Source of the DNA: Leptolyngbya sp. SIO4C1
GTDB taxonomy: Bacteria; Cyanobacteriota; Cyanobacteriia; Phormidesmidales; Phormidesmidaceae
Assembly: GCA_010671975.1 (NCBI GenBank)
Contig: JAAHIA010000051.1
Span: 1 to 16,819 of the forward strand
DNA length: 16,819 bases
Direction: 5' to 3'
The first letter of the stretch is position 1; each line of letters starts with the position of its first letter. The notes under the pieces are model-generated. The model saw only the letters and a program-made list of their open reading frames with translations, searched no databases and was not told where the DNA came from. Position numbers and translations under genes: made by a program. Positions 7,172 to 13,852 of the stretch are shown here, piece after piece.

Positions 7172-8947
7172 ATGACGCTTTCTAAATCTCTTCGCTGGCA
7201 GCTCTCTTTTCGGACCTTTGCCACTCTGTTAGGTACGGCTGCAGCGTTGATAGCGCTGGCTGGCCTAGCTGGCTTTTGGCAGCTGATGGCACAGAGCCCG
7301 CTCTTGCTGCTGCGGGGCAGTCCGCACTCGGTGTCTCAGGCAGCTGCCTTTGTACCGCGTCAGGCACCGCTGATGGTATCGCTGCTGACCTCGCCAGAGC
7401 GGCTTATTGCGCTGCGACAGGTGCTCACGTCGCCGGCTCAGCGGCGCGACACGCAGGCAGCACAGGCGCAGCTTAAGGCAAGTTTTTTAGAGCAAACGGG
7501 GCTTGACTACGATCGCGATATTCGCCCTTGGATCGGAGATGAGGTAACCCTAGCGGTCACCGATCGCGACTTTGACCGCGATCCGACCAATGGTCGTCAG
7601 CCTGCCTATCTAGCCGCGATCGCGCTGCGAGACGGCGATCGCGCACGCGAGTTTCTAGAGCTGTTTTGGCAGCGGCAGGCGCTGGCCGGGGCTAAGCTTC
7701 AGTTTGAGGTAATCAACGGCGTTCGTCTGATCTACGAGCAGTCTGACGCCGCTATTTCAACTGAGAGCGCAGCTGCAGGGGTTGCCCAGGCGCTTGCAGG
7801 TCTGAGGCAGCAAGGACAGCTGGCAAGCGCGGTGGTTGGCGATCGGTTTTTGCTGTTAGCCAATCATCCCCAGGCCGTGCGGCAGAGCATTCGCAACGCC
7901 CAGGCCGGCTCGCTGAGCCTGAGCCAACGGCCAGACTATCAGCGCGCGCTCAAGACGCTGCCCTCCGAGCGGATTGGGCTGCTCTACTGCAACCTGCCGC
8001 AGTTCTTAGACTGGCTGGGGCTAGCGACTAGAGCCACTGAACTAACAACCACTCCCCAGGTACAGTCGCTGACGGCAGCAGTGGCGCTAAGCCCGCAGGG
8101 GCTGCGGCTAAAAACCGCGATCGCGCCAGCGGCAACGGCTCAGTTTAAACCTCACTCGCCCACACTGATCGAGCCAGTGCCGGCCCTGCGCTATCTGCCA
8201 CAGACCGCTAGCTTTGCTGCCGGTGGCCAGTCGCTGGCGCAGCTATGGCAAACGCTAGAGACGCAGCTGCAGCCTTATAAAACAGCGCCGGCACCGCTGC
8301 AGACGCTGCGACAAACCCTAACCGCACCGGCAAACGATCGGCTGCTGTCGCGGCTCAAGCGCTGGCTGACCGGCGACTATGCGGTAGGGCAATGGTCCAG
8401 TGCTGCCGGTGCCGCTCCCGACTGGATTTTAGTAACGCGCCATACGGAAGCCGCCGATGAAGCCCTGACCGCGCTCGATCGAGCAGCCGAAGCCCAGCAG
8501 CTAACCGTCAGCCCGCTGCTGCTGCAAAATCAGCCCGTGACGACCTGGAGCCAGTTTCAAACCCGCACGCAGGGACGCGGTCGCGATCGCGAAACCACGG
8601 TCGAAACTCAAATCAAAGGTTTGCATGCGACAGTTGCCGGCTACGATATTCTGACCACGTCGCTCGCAGCAATGTCAGCCGTGCTCACAGCACCGTCGCG
8701 GTCGCTGTTAGACTCGCCTCGCTTTCAGCAGACCACCGCTGTCTTTGAGCAGCCCAACGACGGCTACCTCTATGTTGACTGGCCGCAGCTGCGGCCGGCC
8801 CTGGTAGAGACAGCGCCGTGGCTGACGCTGCTCGATACCACGGCTCAGCCACTGCTCGAGACCCTGCAAACGATAGCTGTGAGCAGCTACGGCAGCAGCA
8901 CCACCCAGCAGCAGGGCGATATTCTCGTTCAGCTGACCAGTCGATAG
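7172..8947 (+). CDS. DUF3352 domain protein, membrane-anchored
   Basis: The protein is about 591 residues and resembles the cyanobacterial DUF3352 family, whose function is unknown. The N-terminus has basic residues (TLSKSLRWQLSFR) followed by one hydrophobic segment of about 22 residues (TLLGTAAALIALAGLAGFWQLM). This suggests a signal anchor with the bulk outside the cytoplasm. Family-like features are AAAFVPRQAPLMVSLLTSPERL, a GLDYDRDIRPWIGDEVTLAVTD block, and repeated VVGDRFLLLANHPQAVRQSI-type strands and helices. Starts at GTG 7163 or ATG 7172 are both possible; the ATG is given, although TGGA at 7155 fits the GTG slightly better. It is followed 34 bases later by glycerate kinase, possibly co-transcribed. 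No catalytic motif was recognised. Confidence 0.75.
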   Translation: MTLSKSLRWQLSFRTFATLLGTAAALIALAGLAGFWQLMAQSPLLLLRGSPHSVSQAAAFVPRQAPLMVSLLTSPERLIALRQVLTSPAQRRDTQAAQAQLKASFLEQTGLDYDRDIRPWIGDEVTLAVTDRDFDRDPTNGRQPAYLAAIALRDGDRAREFLELFWQRQALAGAKLQFEVINGVRLIYEQSDAAISTESAAAGVAQALAGLRQQGQLASAVVGDRFLLLANHPQAVRQSIRNAQAGSLSLSQRPDYQRALKTLPSERIGLLYCNLPQFLDWLGLATRATELTTTPQVQSLTAAVALSPQGLRLKTAIAPAATAQFKPHSPTLIEPVPALRYLPQTASFAAGGQSLAQLWQTLETQLQPYKTAPAPLQTLRQTLTAPANDRLLSRLKRWLTGDYAVGQWSSAAGAAPDWILVTRHTEAADEALTALDRAAEAQQLTVSPLLLQNQPVTTWSQFQTRTQGRGRDRETTVETQIKGLHATVAGYDILTTSLAAMSAVLTAPSRSLLDSPRFQQTTAVFEQPNDGYLYVDWPQLRPALVETAPWLTLLDTTAQPLLETLQTIAVSSYGSSTTQQQGDILVQLTSR

Positions 8948-8981
8948 CCCACCCATTTTCTATGCCTTCTTAAGCCGAGCG

Positions 8982-10043
8982 ATGCAGTGGCCTGCGATTG
9001 AACCCATCGTGACACGCTGGAGCCAGGGCCAGCCGCCCTCAGCAGAGCAGTGGCAGCGTTTGATTCAGCATGAACTTGCAGACAGCGATCGCGCAGCTGC
9101 CTGGCAGCTGTCTAGTGACAACGTGCGATCGCGCCTAAGCCAGCGGGCGCAGTGGCTGCTGCAGCTACGGCAGGCGCAGCCGGCGTTCCCGATAGCGCTG
9201 GACTTCGCTGCGCTGACCCCGCTGCTGTGGCAGCTGTGGCTGCCGCTCTGTCGCTGGCTAATTGACGCGCAGCAGGCGCAAGGCCGACCGCTCATTCAGG
9301 GTATTTTGGGCGGGCAAGGGACTGGTAAAACCACCCTGACTCAGAGTCTGCAGCTGGTTTTAGCACAGCTGGGCCGCCGCGCCGTTTGCCTATCGCTTGA
9401 CGATCTGTACCTGACCTATGCTGAGCGACGTCGGCTAAGAGCCGCCGATCCGCGACTGATTTGGCGCGGTCCACCAGGAACGCACGATATTCAGCTGGGT
9501 ATCCGCACGCTGACGCAGCTCAATCAGCCAGATACCGGGCAGACCATTGCGATTCCGCGCTTTGATAAGTCGCTGCACCAGGGCGAGGGCGATCGCGCTG
9601 CGCCTGAGCTAGTTTCGCCAGTTGATTTTGTTCTGTTTGAAGGCTGGTTTGTGGGTCTGCAGCCGATTGATCCAGCTCACTTTGAGCTGCCGCCCGACCC
9701 GATTTGCACACCGGCAGAGGTGCAGTTTGCGCTTGACATGAACCAGCAGCTGCACAACTATCTGCCGCTGTGGCAGCTGCTCGATCGGCTAATCGTGCTC
9801 TACCCGCAGGACTATCGCCTGTGCCAGCGCTGGCGACAGCAGGCTGAGCAAGCCATGCAGGCAGCTGGTAAATCTGGCATGTCAGCGGCAGCGGTCGAAG
9901 CCTTTGTGACCTACTTTTGGCGCGCCTTGCATCCTGAGCTGTTTGTGACGCCGCTGCTGCAGCGCGCCGATAGCGTCGACCTGGTGATTGAAATTGGGCC
10001 TGACCACGCCCCTTGTGCAGTGTATATACCTAAGAGCAGGTAG
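8982..10043 (+). CDS. glyK: D-glycerate 3-kinase (plant/cyanobacterial GLYK type)
   Basis: The enzyme phosphorylates D-glycerate with ATP to 3-phosphoglycerate, the last step of photorespiratory 2-phosphoglycolate salvage. The 353-residue protein has a helical N-terminal region of about 100 residues. The Walker A P-loop GGQGTGKTT follows at residues 110-118, then SLDDLYLTYAERRRL with the family DD pair. Further on are RGPPGTHDIQLGI, IPRFDKSLHQGEGDR and a hydrophobic strand ending FEGWFVG. This order is characteristic of the P-loop GLYK family, which is unrelated to bacterial GarK or the class II glycerate kinases. The start is the ATG at 8982. A T7 run at 10053-10059 follows the stop but no solid stem precedes it. 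The neighbouring DUF3352 gene is not known to share the pathway. Confidence 0.88.
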   Translation: MQWPAIEPIVTRWSQGQPPSAEQWQRLIQHELADSDRAAAWQLSSDNVRSRLSQRAQWLLQLRQAQPAFPIALDFAALTPLLWQLWLPLCRWLIDAQQAQGRPLIQGILGGQGTGKTTLTQSLQLVLAQLGRRAVCLSLDDLYLTYAERRRLRAADPRLIWRGPPGTHDIQLGIRTLTQLNQPDTGQTIAIPRFDKSLHQGEGDRAAPELVSPVDFVLFEGWFVGLQPIDPAHFELPPDPICTPAEVQFALDMNQQLHNYLPLWQLLDRLIVLYPQDYRLCQRWRQQAEQAMQAAGKSGMSAAAVEAFVTYFWRALHPELFVTPLLQRADSVDLVIEIGPDHAPCAVYIPKSR

Positions 10044-10126
10044 CCCGAGCGCTTTTTTTGGGGTAGCTTAATCGATGCCGACCTTGGAGCGCTTGCCCGG
10101 CTGCCTGTACGATAATTGCAGTTGCT

Positions 10127-10468
10127 ATGATAAATTCTATGAACGTAGGCGTTCGCATTATTGAGCCCACCGGCATCCTCGACGGCCTTAAAGGCGATCA
10201 GCTGCGTCAGCAGGTTGACGCTGCGATCGCGGCCAATATTCAGATTTTGCTGATTGACCTGAGCAATATTACCTTTGTCGACAGCTCTGGCCTAGGTGCG
10301 CTAGTGTCCGTGCTGAAGAAAACGCGAGCTGCCAGCTGCGAGATGTACGTCTGCTCTGTCAACGATCAGGTCAGAATGCTGTTTGAGCTCACCAGCATGG
10401 ATCAAGTGTTTAACATTCTACCCAGCCGAGCCCAGTTCGAGACTCAGGTACTGCCCTCGGCTTCCTAA
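10127..10468 (+). CDS. STAS-domain anti-sigma-factor-antagonist-like protein
   Basis: This 113-residue protein is a single STAS domain. It has IIEPTGILDGLKGDQLRQQVDAAI, the strand IQILLIDLSNITFVDSSGLGALVSVLKK, and a C-terminal VRMLFELTSMDQVFNI. The DSSG motif at residues 52-55 keeps the serine phosphorylated by anti-sigma kinases in SpoIIAA/RsbV-type switches, so partner switching is possible. No kinase or PP2C phosphatase gene is adjacent, so its partner is unknown. Starts at ATG 10127 and ATG 10139 (MNVGVRII) are equally credible, with no clear ribosome binding site. It lies 109 bases upstream of the msrA start used here; shared transcription is possible. Confidence 0.85.
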   Translation: MINSMNVGVRIIEPTGILDGLKGDQLRQQVDAAIAANIQILLIDLSNITFVDSSGLGALVSVLKKTRAASCEMYVCSVNDQVRMLFELTSMDQVFNILPSRAQFETQVLPSAS

Positions 10469-10577
10469 CGACGCCTGAGCCGTGCGAATTTGCCGCAGGC
10501 CCCAGCCAGATTATGAGTCAGATTGTTTAGACTGGAAAGCAGGACTATCCACTTTAGCAATCTTACCCACTGACCCT

Positions 10578-11246
10578 ATGGCTTTATTTGGACTAGGCGG
10601 ACTCAGCAAAAAGACGGCAATGCCTGACCCAGAGAATGCGTTGCCGGGCCGGGATGAGCCGATGCCGGTTCCCGAGCGGCACTATGTCAACGGCAACCCC
10701 CTAGAGCCTCCCTTTCCAGCCGGAATGGAAACAGCAATCTTTGGCATGGGCTGCTTTTGGGGAGCAGAGCGGCGCTTTTGGCAGCAGCCCGGCGTCTATT
10801 CGACAGCCGTAGGCTATGCGGGTGGCCACACCCCAAATCCTACCTATCGTGAAGTCTGCAGCGGCATGACCGGCCACAACGAGGTTGTGCTGGTGGTTTA
10901 TGATCCAGAGCAGATCAGTTACGAAGCCCTGCTGAAAGTTTTTTGGGAAAGCCACGATCCCACACAGGGCATGCGTCAGGGCAACGATGTGGGCACCCAG
11001 TATCGCTCTGGCATCTACGCTACTAGCGCAGCTCAAAAGGAAGCAGCCGAGGCTTCGCGCGAGACTTACCAAGCAGCGCTAAACGAAGCCGGCTATGGCA
11101 AGATCACCACTGAAATTCTGCCGGCGCCCGAGTTTTACTACGCCGAAGACTATCACCAGCAGTACTTAGCCAAAAACCCAGGCGGCTACTGCGGTCTAGG
11201 CGGCACCAGCGTTTCCTGTCCGATTGGGGTCGGCGTCTCTTCGTAG
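10578..11246 (+). CDS. msrA: Peptide-methionine (S)-S-oxide reductase MsrA
   Basis: The enzyme repairs oxidised methionine (S-sulfoxide) in proteins, using thioredoxin-type reductants. The 222-residue protein has the MsrA signature GMGCFWGAERRFW with catalytic Cys59. Downstream are TAVGYAGGHTPNPTYREVCSGMTGHNEVV, ESHDPTQGMRQGNDVGTQYRSGIY and FYYAEDYHQQYL. The C-terminus GYCGLGGTSVSCPIG holds Cys205 and Cys214, the probable resolving cysteines. The first 45 residues (MALFGLGGLSKKTAMPDPENAL and onward) are the N-terminal extension common in cyanobacterial and plastid forms. The ATG at 10578 is preferred; an open frame upstream from GTG 10482 adds 32 residues unlike the family. A strong hairpin follows 29 bases after the stop. 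Confidence 0.92.
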   Translation: MALFGLGGLSKKTAMPDPENALPGRDEPMPVPERHYVNGNPLEPPFPAGMETAIFGMGCFWGAERRFWQQPGVYSTAVGYAGGHTPNPTYREVCSGMTGHNEVVLVVYDPEQISYEALLKVFWESHDPTQGMRQGNDVGTQYRSGIYATSAAQKEAAEASRETYQAALNEAGYGKITTEILPAPEFYYAEDYHQQYLAKNPGGYCGLGGTSVSCPIGVGVSS

Positions 11247-11275
11247 GAGCAGCCAGGCGATATCAGGCAACGCTA

Positions 11276-11306
11276 CGCGAGGGCTGGTACTAGACCGGCC
11301 CTCGCG
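11276..11306 (+). terminator. Hairpin after msrA, terminator-like
   Basis: CGCGAGGGCTGGT (11276-11288) pairs with ACCGGCCCTCGCG (11294-11306) around the five-base loop ACTAG: 12 Watson-Crick pairs and one G-U. The following CGCTTAAATCTGTCT has no strong T-run. It separates msrA from the ParM-like operon. Confidence 0.5.
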
Positions 11307-11315
11307 CGCTTAAAT

Positions 11316-11348
11316 CTGTCTCTAAAAGCTTGCTGTTTCTAAAAGCTT
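11316..11348. repeat. Two 16-base iteron-like direct repeats upstream of the parM-like gene
   Basis: CTGTCTCTAAAAGCTT (11316-11331) and CTGTTTCTAAAAGCTT (11333-11348) differ at one position and are spaced with a 17-base period. Short tandem repeats upstream of parMR are the usual form of the centromere parC, though normally in larger number. They may be ParR-like protein binding sites. Confidence 0.6.
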
Positions 11349-11388
11349 ATTGAGCAACAGCAAATTAATAACCGCAACGACTGCGATC

Positions 11389-11425
11389 AGTACACCCGAA
11401 CTATGTGATATAGTTCGGGTGTACT
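11389..11425. promoter_or_regulatory. Perfect 16+16 inverted repeat overlying an extended -10 promoter (putative operator)
   Basis: AGTACACCCGAACTAT (11389-11404), a five-base spacer GTGAT, and ATAGTTCGGGTGTACT (11410-11425) form a perfect inverted repeat 43 bases upstream of the parM-like ATG. An extended -10 promoter, TGATATAGT (11406-11414, TG-N-TATAGT), lies in its spacer and right arm. The predicted transcription start (about 11421) would leave most of the repeat untranscribed. This points to a DNA operator, probably for the small RHH protein, rather than an RNA hairpin. Confidence 0.6.
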
Positions 11426-11468
11426 ATTGGGGACAAAGTCACCCATTCAGTTGCATTGAGGTAGATCT

Positions 11469-12560
11469 ATGCCCACAGCCACTAAGACGACCGCTAAGAC
11501 GACGGCCGCTAATAAGACAGCCGCTAAAACCACAGCAGCCAAGGCCGCCCCGCGTGCGCGCAAGGCCCAAAGCGACCAGGCCAGCTCAACAGCTCAAATA
11601 CTCGCGCTCGATGCTGGCAACTACGATCTCAAATTTTTTAGCGGGCAGGGGCACCCCAAGGCTATTCGCTCAGTGCGGTTTCGGCTGCCGCAGGGTCGAG
11701 ACGCTGTTAGCTATTCTGAGGCGTCGCCGCTGATTGAGCTGCCCAACGGTCGGCGCGAGCACTTTGGTGCGCAGGCTTATAAGTATCGCCGTCAGCAGCA
11801 AACTGTGATTGAGAATAAGGTTGAGTTTGCCAAGCTGCACTTCTATGCCTGTCTAGAGCCGCTGGCGGATAGCGCTGAATTTCCGGTGCATCTGCTGGTC
11901 TCTACGCCTGACCCAATTCGGCACGCCGATGAAATTCGCGCTCAGCTGCTGGGGCTGCATGAGTTCAAGCGCAACGGCACTGAGTGTAGGGTCACAGTCG
12001 AAAGCGTGACCGTCGAGCGGGAAGGCATGGGAGCTTACTATCACGCGCAGCAGCAGGGGCTCATACCGAATGTGGGCTATACCGTCGTGGTCGATATTGG
12101 GGGTGGCACCTGGCTGACGCGCCTAGTCGATAGCGATGGTGAGGTGATTGATGAAAATATCATGGATCGCGGCGGTACCTATGAGCTGGCAACTGCCATT
12201 AGCTTTGACCGACGACTGATTAACGCGCTAGGCACCACCGTAGACCCCTGCGTCATTATGGATGGCTTCCGCACCGGTCACGGCTATGCCGATACAGGGC
12301 TGTCCTGGGCGGGCTGGCTAGATGAATATCTCGATCCTTGGTTTAAGGGGATTTTTCAGATGGTCAAGGCGCAGTACACCCCCTACATGGCGAGGGTGAC
12401 GCGCTTTCTAGTGACCGGCGGCGGATCGCATCTAATTGCTGAGCGCTTAGAAGGCCGCAAGCTCTTTGCAGTACTTAGAGATCCTCAGTTTGCCAATGTT
12501 CTAGGTTTATATTCTCGTTCTACCGATCAGCAGCTATGTCTGACAACAAAATCCGAATAA
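11469..12560 (+). CDS. ParM/StbA-like actin-family ATPase with Lys/Ala/Thr-rich N-terminal tail
   Basis: This 363-residue actin-fold ATPase shows the phosphate-1 motif LALDAGNYDLKFF (residues 46-57), phosphate-2 VVVDIGGGTWLTRLV (206-220) and adenosine motif FLVTGGGSHLI (313-323), in actin order and spacing. ParM proteins polymerise to push plasmid copies apart, together with a DNA-binding ParR and a centromere. Residues 2-33 are unusual: nearly all Lys, Ala and Thr in AAKTTAAK-like repeats, ending APRARKA. This resembles a histone H1 C-terminal tail and would probably bind DNA or stay disordered. GAGGT lies 6 bases before the ATG, confirming that the tail is translated. The last 25 bases overlap the next gene, indicating coupling. 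An MreB or FtsA assignment is excluded by length and motif detail. The role on what seems to be a chromosome is unknown. Confidence 0.78.
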   Translation: MPTATKTTAKTTAANKTAAKTTAAKAAPRARKAQSDQASSTAQILALDAGNYDLKFFSGQGHPKAIRSVRFRLPQGRDAVSYSEASPLIELPNGRREHFGAQAYKYRRQQQTVIENKVEFAKLHFYACLEPLADSAEFPVHLLVSTPDPIRHADEIRAQLLGLHEFKRNGTECRVTVESVTVEREGMGAYYHAQQQGLIPNVGYTVVVDIGGGTWLTRLVDSDGEVIDENIMDRGGTYELATAISFDRRLINALGTTVDPCVIMDGFRTGHGYADTGLSWAGWLDEYLDPWFKGIFQMVKAQYTPYMARVTRFLVTGGGSHLIAERLEGRKLFAVLRDPQFANVLGLYSRSTDQQLCLTTKSE

Positions 12561-12790
12561 GCCACGATGTCCTTGAAAAGGCCGAGCTCATTGCCAGTGA
12601 ATGGGGGTTGAAAAACGCTCGCGCAGCGGTTGAAGCGGTTTTTCGTAAATACTGCGACGACTATCTGTATGGGCGCGTCAGCCAGGCGCCTGAAACAGCG
12701 CCGCTGAAGCCGGCTGTACCCGCACAGGCCAGTGCGCCCAGCCCAGCCTGCGATGCGCTAGACGCGCTAGACGATCTGCTCGCAATGTAG
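12536..12790 (+). CDS. Small ribbon-helix-helix protein, putative ParR-like partner
   Basis: This 84-residue protein overlaps the end of the ParM-like gene by 25 bases in another frame. The N-terminus fits a ribbon-helix-helix DNA-binding fold: strand KIRISHD, helix VLEKAELIASEWG, turn LKN, helix ARAAVEAVFRKYCDDYLYG (to about 48). The rest is Pro/Ala-rich and probably flexible, ending in an acidic, leucine-patterned DALDALDDLLAM. In ParR proteins the RHH part binds the centromere and the C-terminal part docks on ParM filaments. The same arrangement is inferred here from layout, not from sequence identity. The inverted repeat and iterons upstream of the operon are candidate binding sites. I do not recognise a named family. 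Confidence 0.6.
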   Translation: MSDNKIRISHDVLEKAELIASEWGLKNARAAVEAVFRKYCDDYLYGRVSQAPETAPLKPAVPAQASAPSPACDALDALDDLLAM

Positions 12791-12813
12791 GGCTATGCAA
12801 GAGAGCTAGATCA

Positions 12814-12825
12814 GGGCTAAAGCCC
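12814..12825 (+). terminator. Short hairpin after the RHH gene
   Basis: GGGCT-AA-AGCCC forms a 5-bp stem with no T-run, 24 bases after the stop. It is weak. The rest of the 12791-13058 spacer holds no supportable gene. Confidence 0.2.
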
Positions 12826-13058
12826 GCTCATACGGCCGATTGACTCAGCGACGGCGCTGCTTAAGCGTCGGGTGCACCGGCTGAGGCTGCCCGCTACCAG
12901 CTTGGTCAAGGGTAGCTTTCAGCCAGTGTGCTCCCCCAGTCGGCCCGTTGCCGTTTAGGATGATAGATGACCGGCTAGCAAAGTGTCCTGGCTTGGGTCG
13001 CGCTGCCGCCCCCGTCTGTGACACCATAGCAGCCTATCTATGTTGATGCGAGGATACT

Positions 13059-13829
13059 ATGAGACGGCGGCAACTCCTTAAATATGCAAGCGCAACGTTT
13101 GTTGGCAGCTTAGGGCTAGGGATTGCGTCTAACTGGCAGGCAGTTCGAGCTCAGAGCGGCTCTCTCACCATCAAGGCGCTGGGCCACACCTGCTTTTTGC
13201 TCAGCGGCGGCGGCCTGCGCGTGCTGACCAATCCGTTTCGGCAGATTGGCTGTACGGCTGGCTATCGAGTGCCAGCGGCTGAGGCCGACCTAGTGCTCTT
13301 GAGCAGTCATCTGTTTGACGAGGGCTATGTTGAAGGGCTCTATGAGAATACGCAAACGCTCGATGAGCCTGGCGTCTACGAAGTCAGCGGCACTACCCTA
13401 CAGGGTATTGGCATGCCGCACGATCGCGAGGGCGGTCGGCGATTTGGCACCAATACCGCCTGGCAATGGACTCAGGCCGGCATCAAAGTGGTTCACATGG
13501 GCGGCGCTGCGGCCGAAATTTCTCTAGAAGATAAGATTTTGATTGGTCGACCCGATGTAATGCTGGTGCCGGTCGGCGGTGGCCCTAAAGCCTACACGCC
13601 GCAGGATGCGGTGGCGGCTGTGCGGACACTTGCGCCCAAGGTAGTGATTCCAACTCACTATCGGACTCAGGCAGCGGCAGCAGACGCCTGCGATCTAGTG
13701 GCCGTCGATGAATTTCTCTCACTGATGTCGGGCACACCAATCAGCCGCAGCGGCGACACGCTAACGCTGCAGGCCGCAAACCTGCCTAGCAGCGGAATGC
13801 GAATAGAGGTGCTAAGCTATCCCTTCTAG
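13059..13829 (+). CDS. Tat-exported MBL-fold (UlaG/COG2220-like) protein with degenerate metal motif
   Basis: The 256-residue protein begins MRRRQLLKYASATF, a twin-arginine (RRxxLL) signal with a hydrophobic core and a likely cleavage near residue 31-32 (VRAQ). Export folded to the periplasm or lumen is therefore expected. The mature part resembles UlaG-type MBL-fold hydrolases: LGHTCFLLSGGGLRVLTNPF, then ADLVLLSSH, GIGMPHDREGGRRFGTN, GIKVVHMG, PVGGG and VVIPTHYRT. The classical HxHxDH motif is replaced by S82-S-H-L-F-D-E. His84, His121, His146 and His200 remain as possible ligands, so altered metal binding or loss of hydrolase activity is likely. GAGGA lies 4 bases before the ATG. The next gene starts 23 bases later, suggesting an operon. 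Confidence 0.75.
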   Translation: MRRRQLLKYASATFVGSLGLGIASNWQAVRAQSGSLTIKALGHTCFLLSGGGLRVLTNPFRQIGCTAGYRVPAAEADLVLLSSHLFDEGYVEGLYENTQTLDEPGVYEVSGTTLQGIGMPHDREGGRRFGTNTAWQWTQAGIKVVHMGGAAAEISLEDKILIGRPDVMLVPVGGGPKAYTPQDAVAAVRTLAPKVVIPTHYRTQAAAADACDLVAVDEFLSLMSGTPISRSGDTLTLQAANLPSSGMRIEVLSYPF

Positions 13830-13852
13830 GGATCACTTTTTTGACTGAGGCT

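Noticed and set aside
10111..10116. GATAAT as the -10 of the STAS gene
   Set aside because: The hexamer is good, but candidate -35 boxes lie at 12 or 21 bases and no extended TG motif is present; it also sits only 10 bases before the ATG.
10482..10577. Upstream extension of msrA from GTG
   Set aside because: The 32 extra residues do not resemble MsrA or a targeting signal, and the ATG at 10578 gives a normal cyanobacterial length.
11350..11733. Arg/Pro-rich plus-strand ORF overlapping the parM-like start
   Set aside because: The basic, proline-rich composition is produced by the shifted reading of the Lys/Ala/Thr repeat codons. It has no ribosome binding site and overlaps the better-supported gene.
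12845..13027. 60-codon minus-strand ORF between the RHH and MBL-fold genes
   Set aside because: No homology and no ribosome binding site; it ends in an unremarkable spacer.
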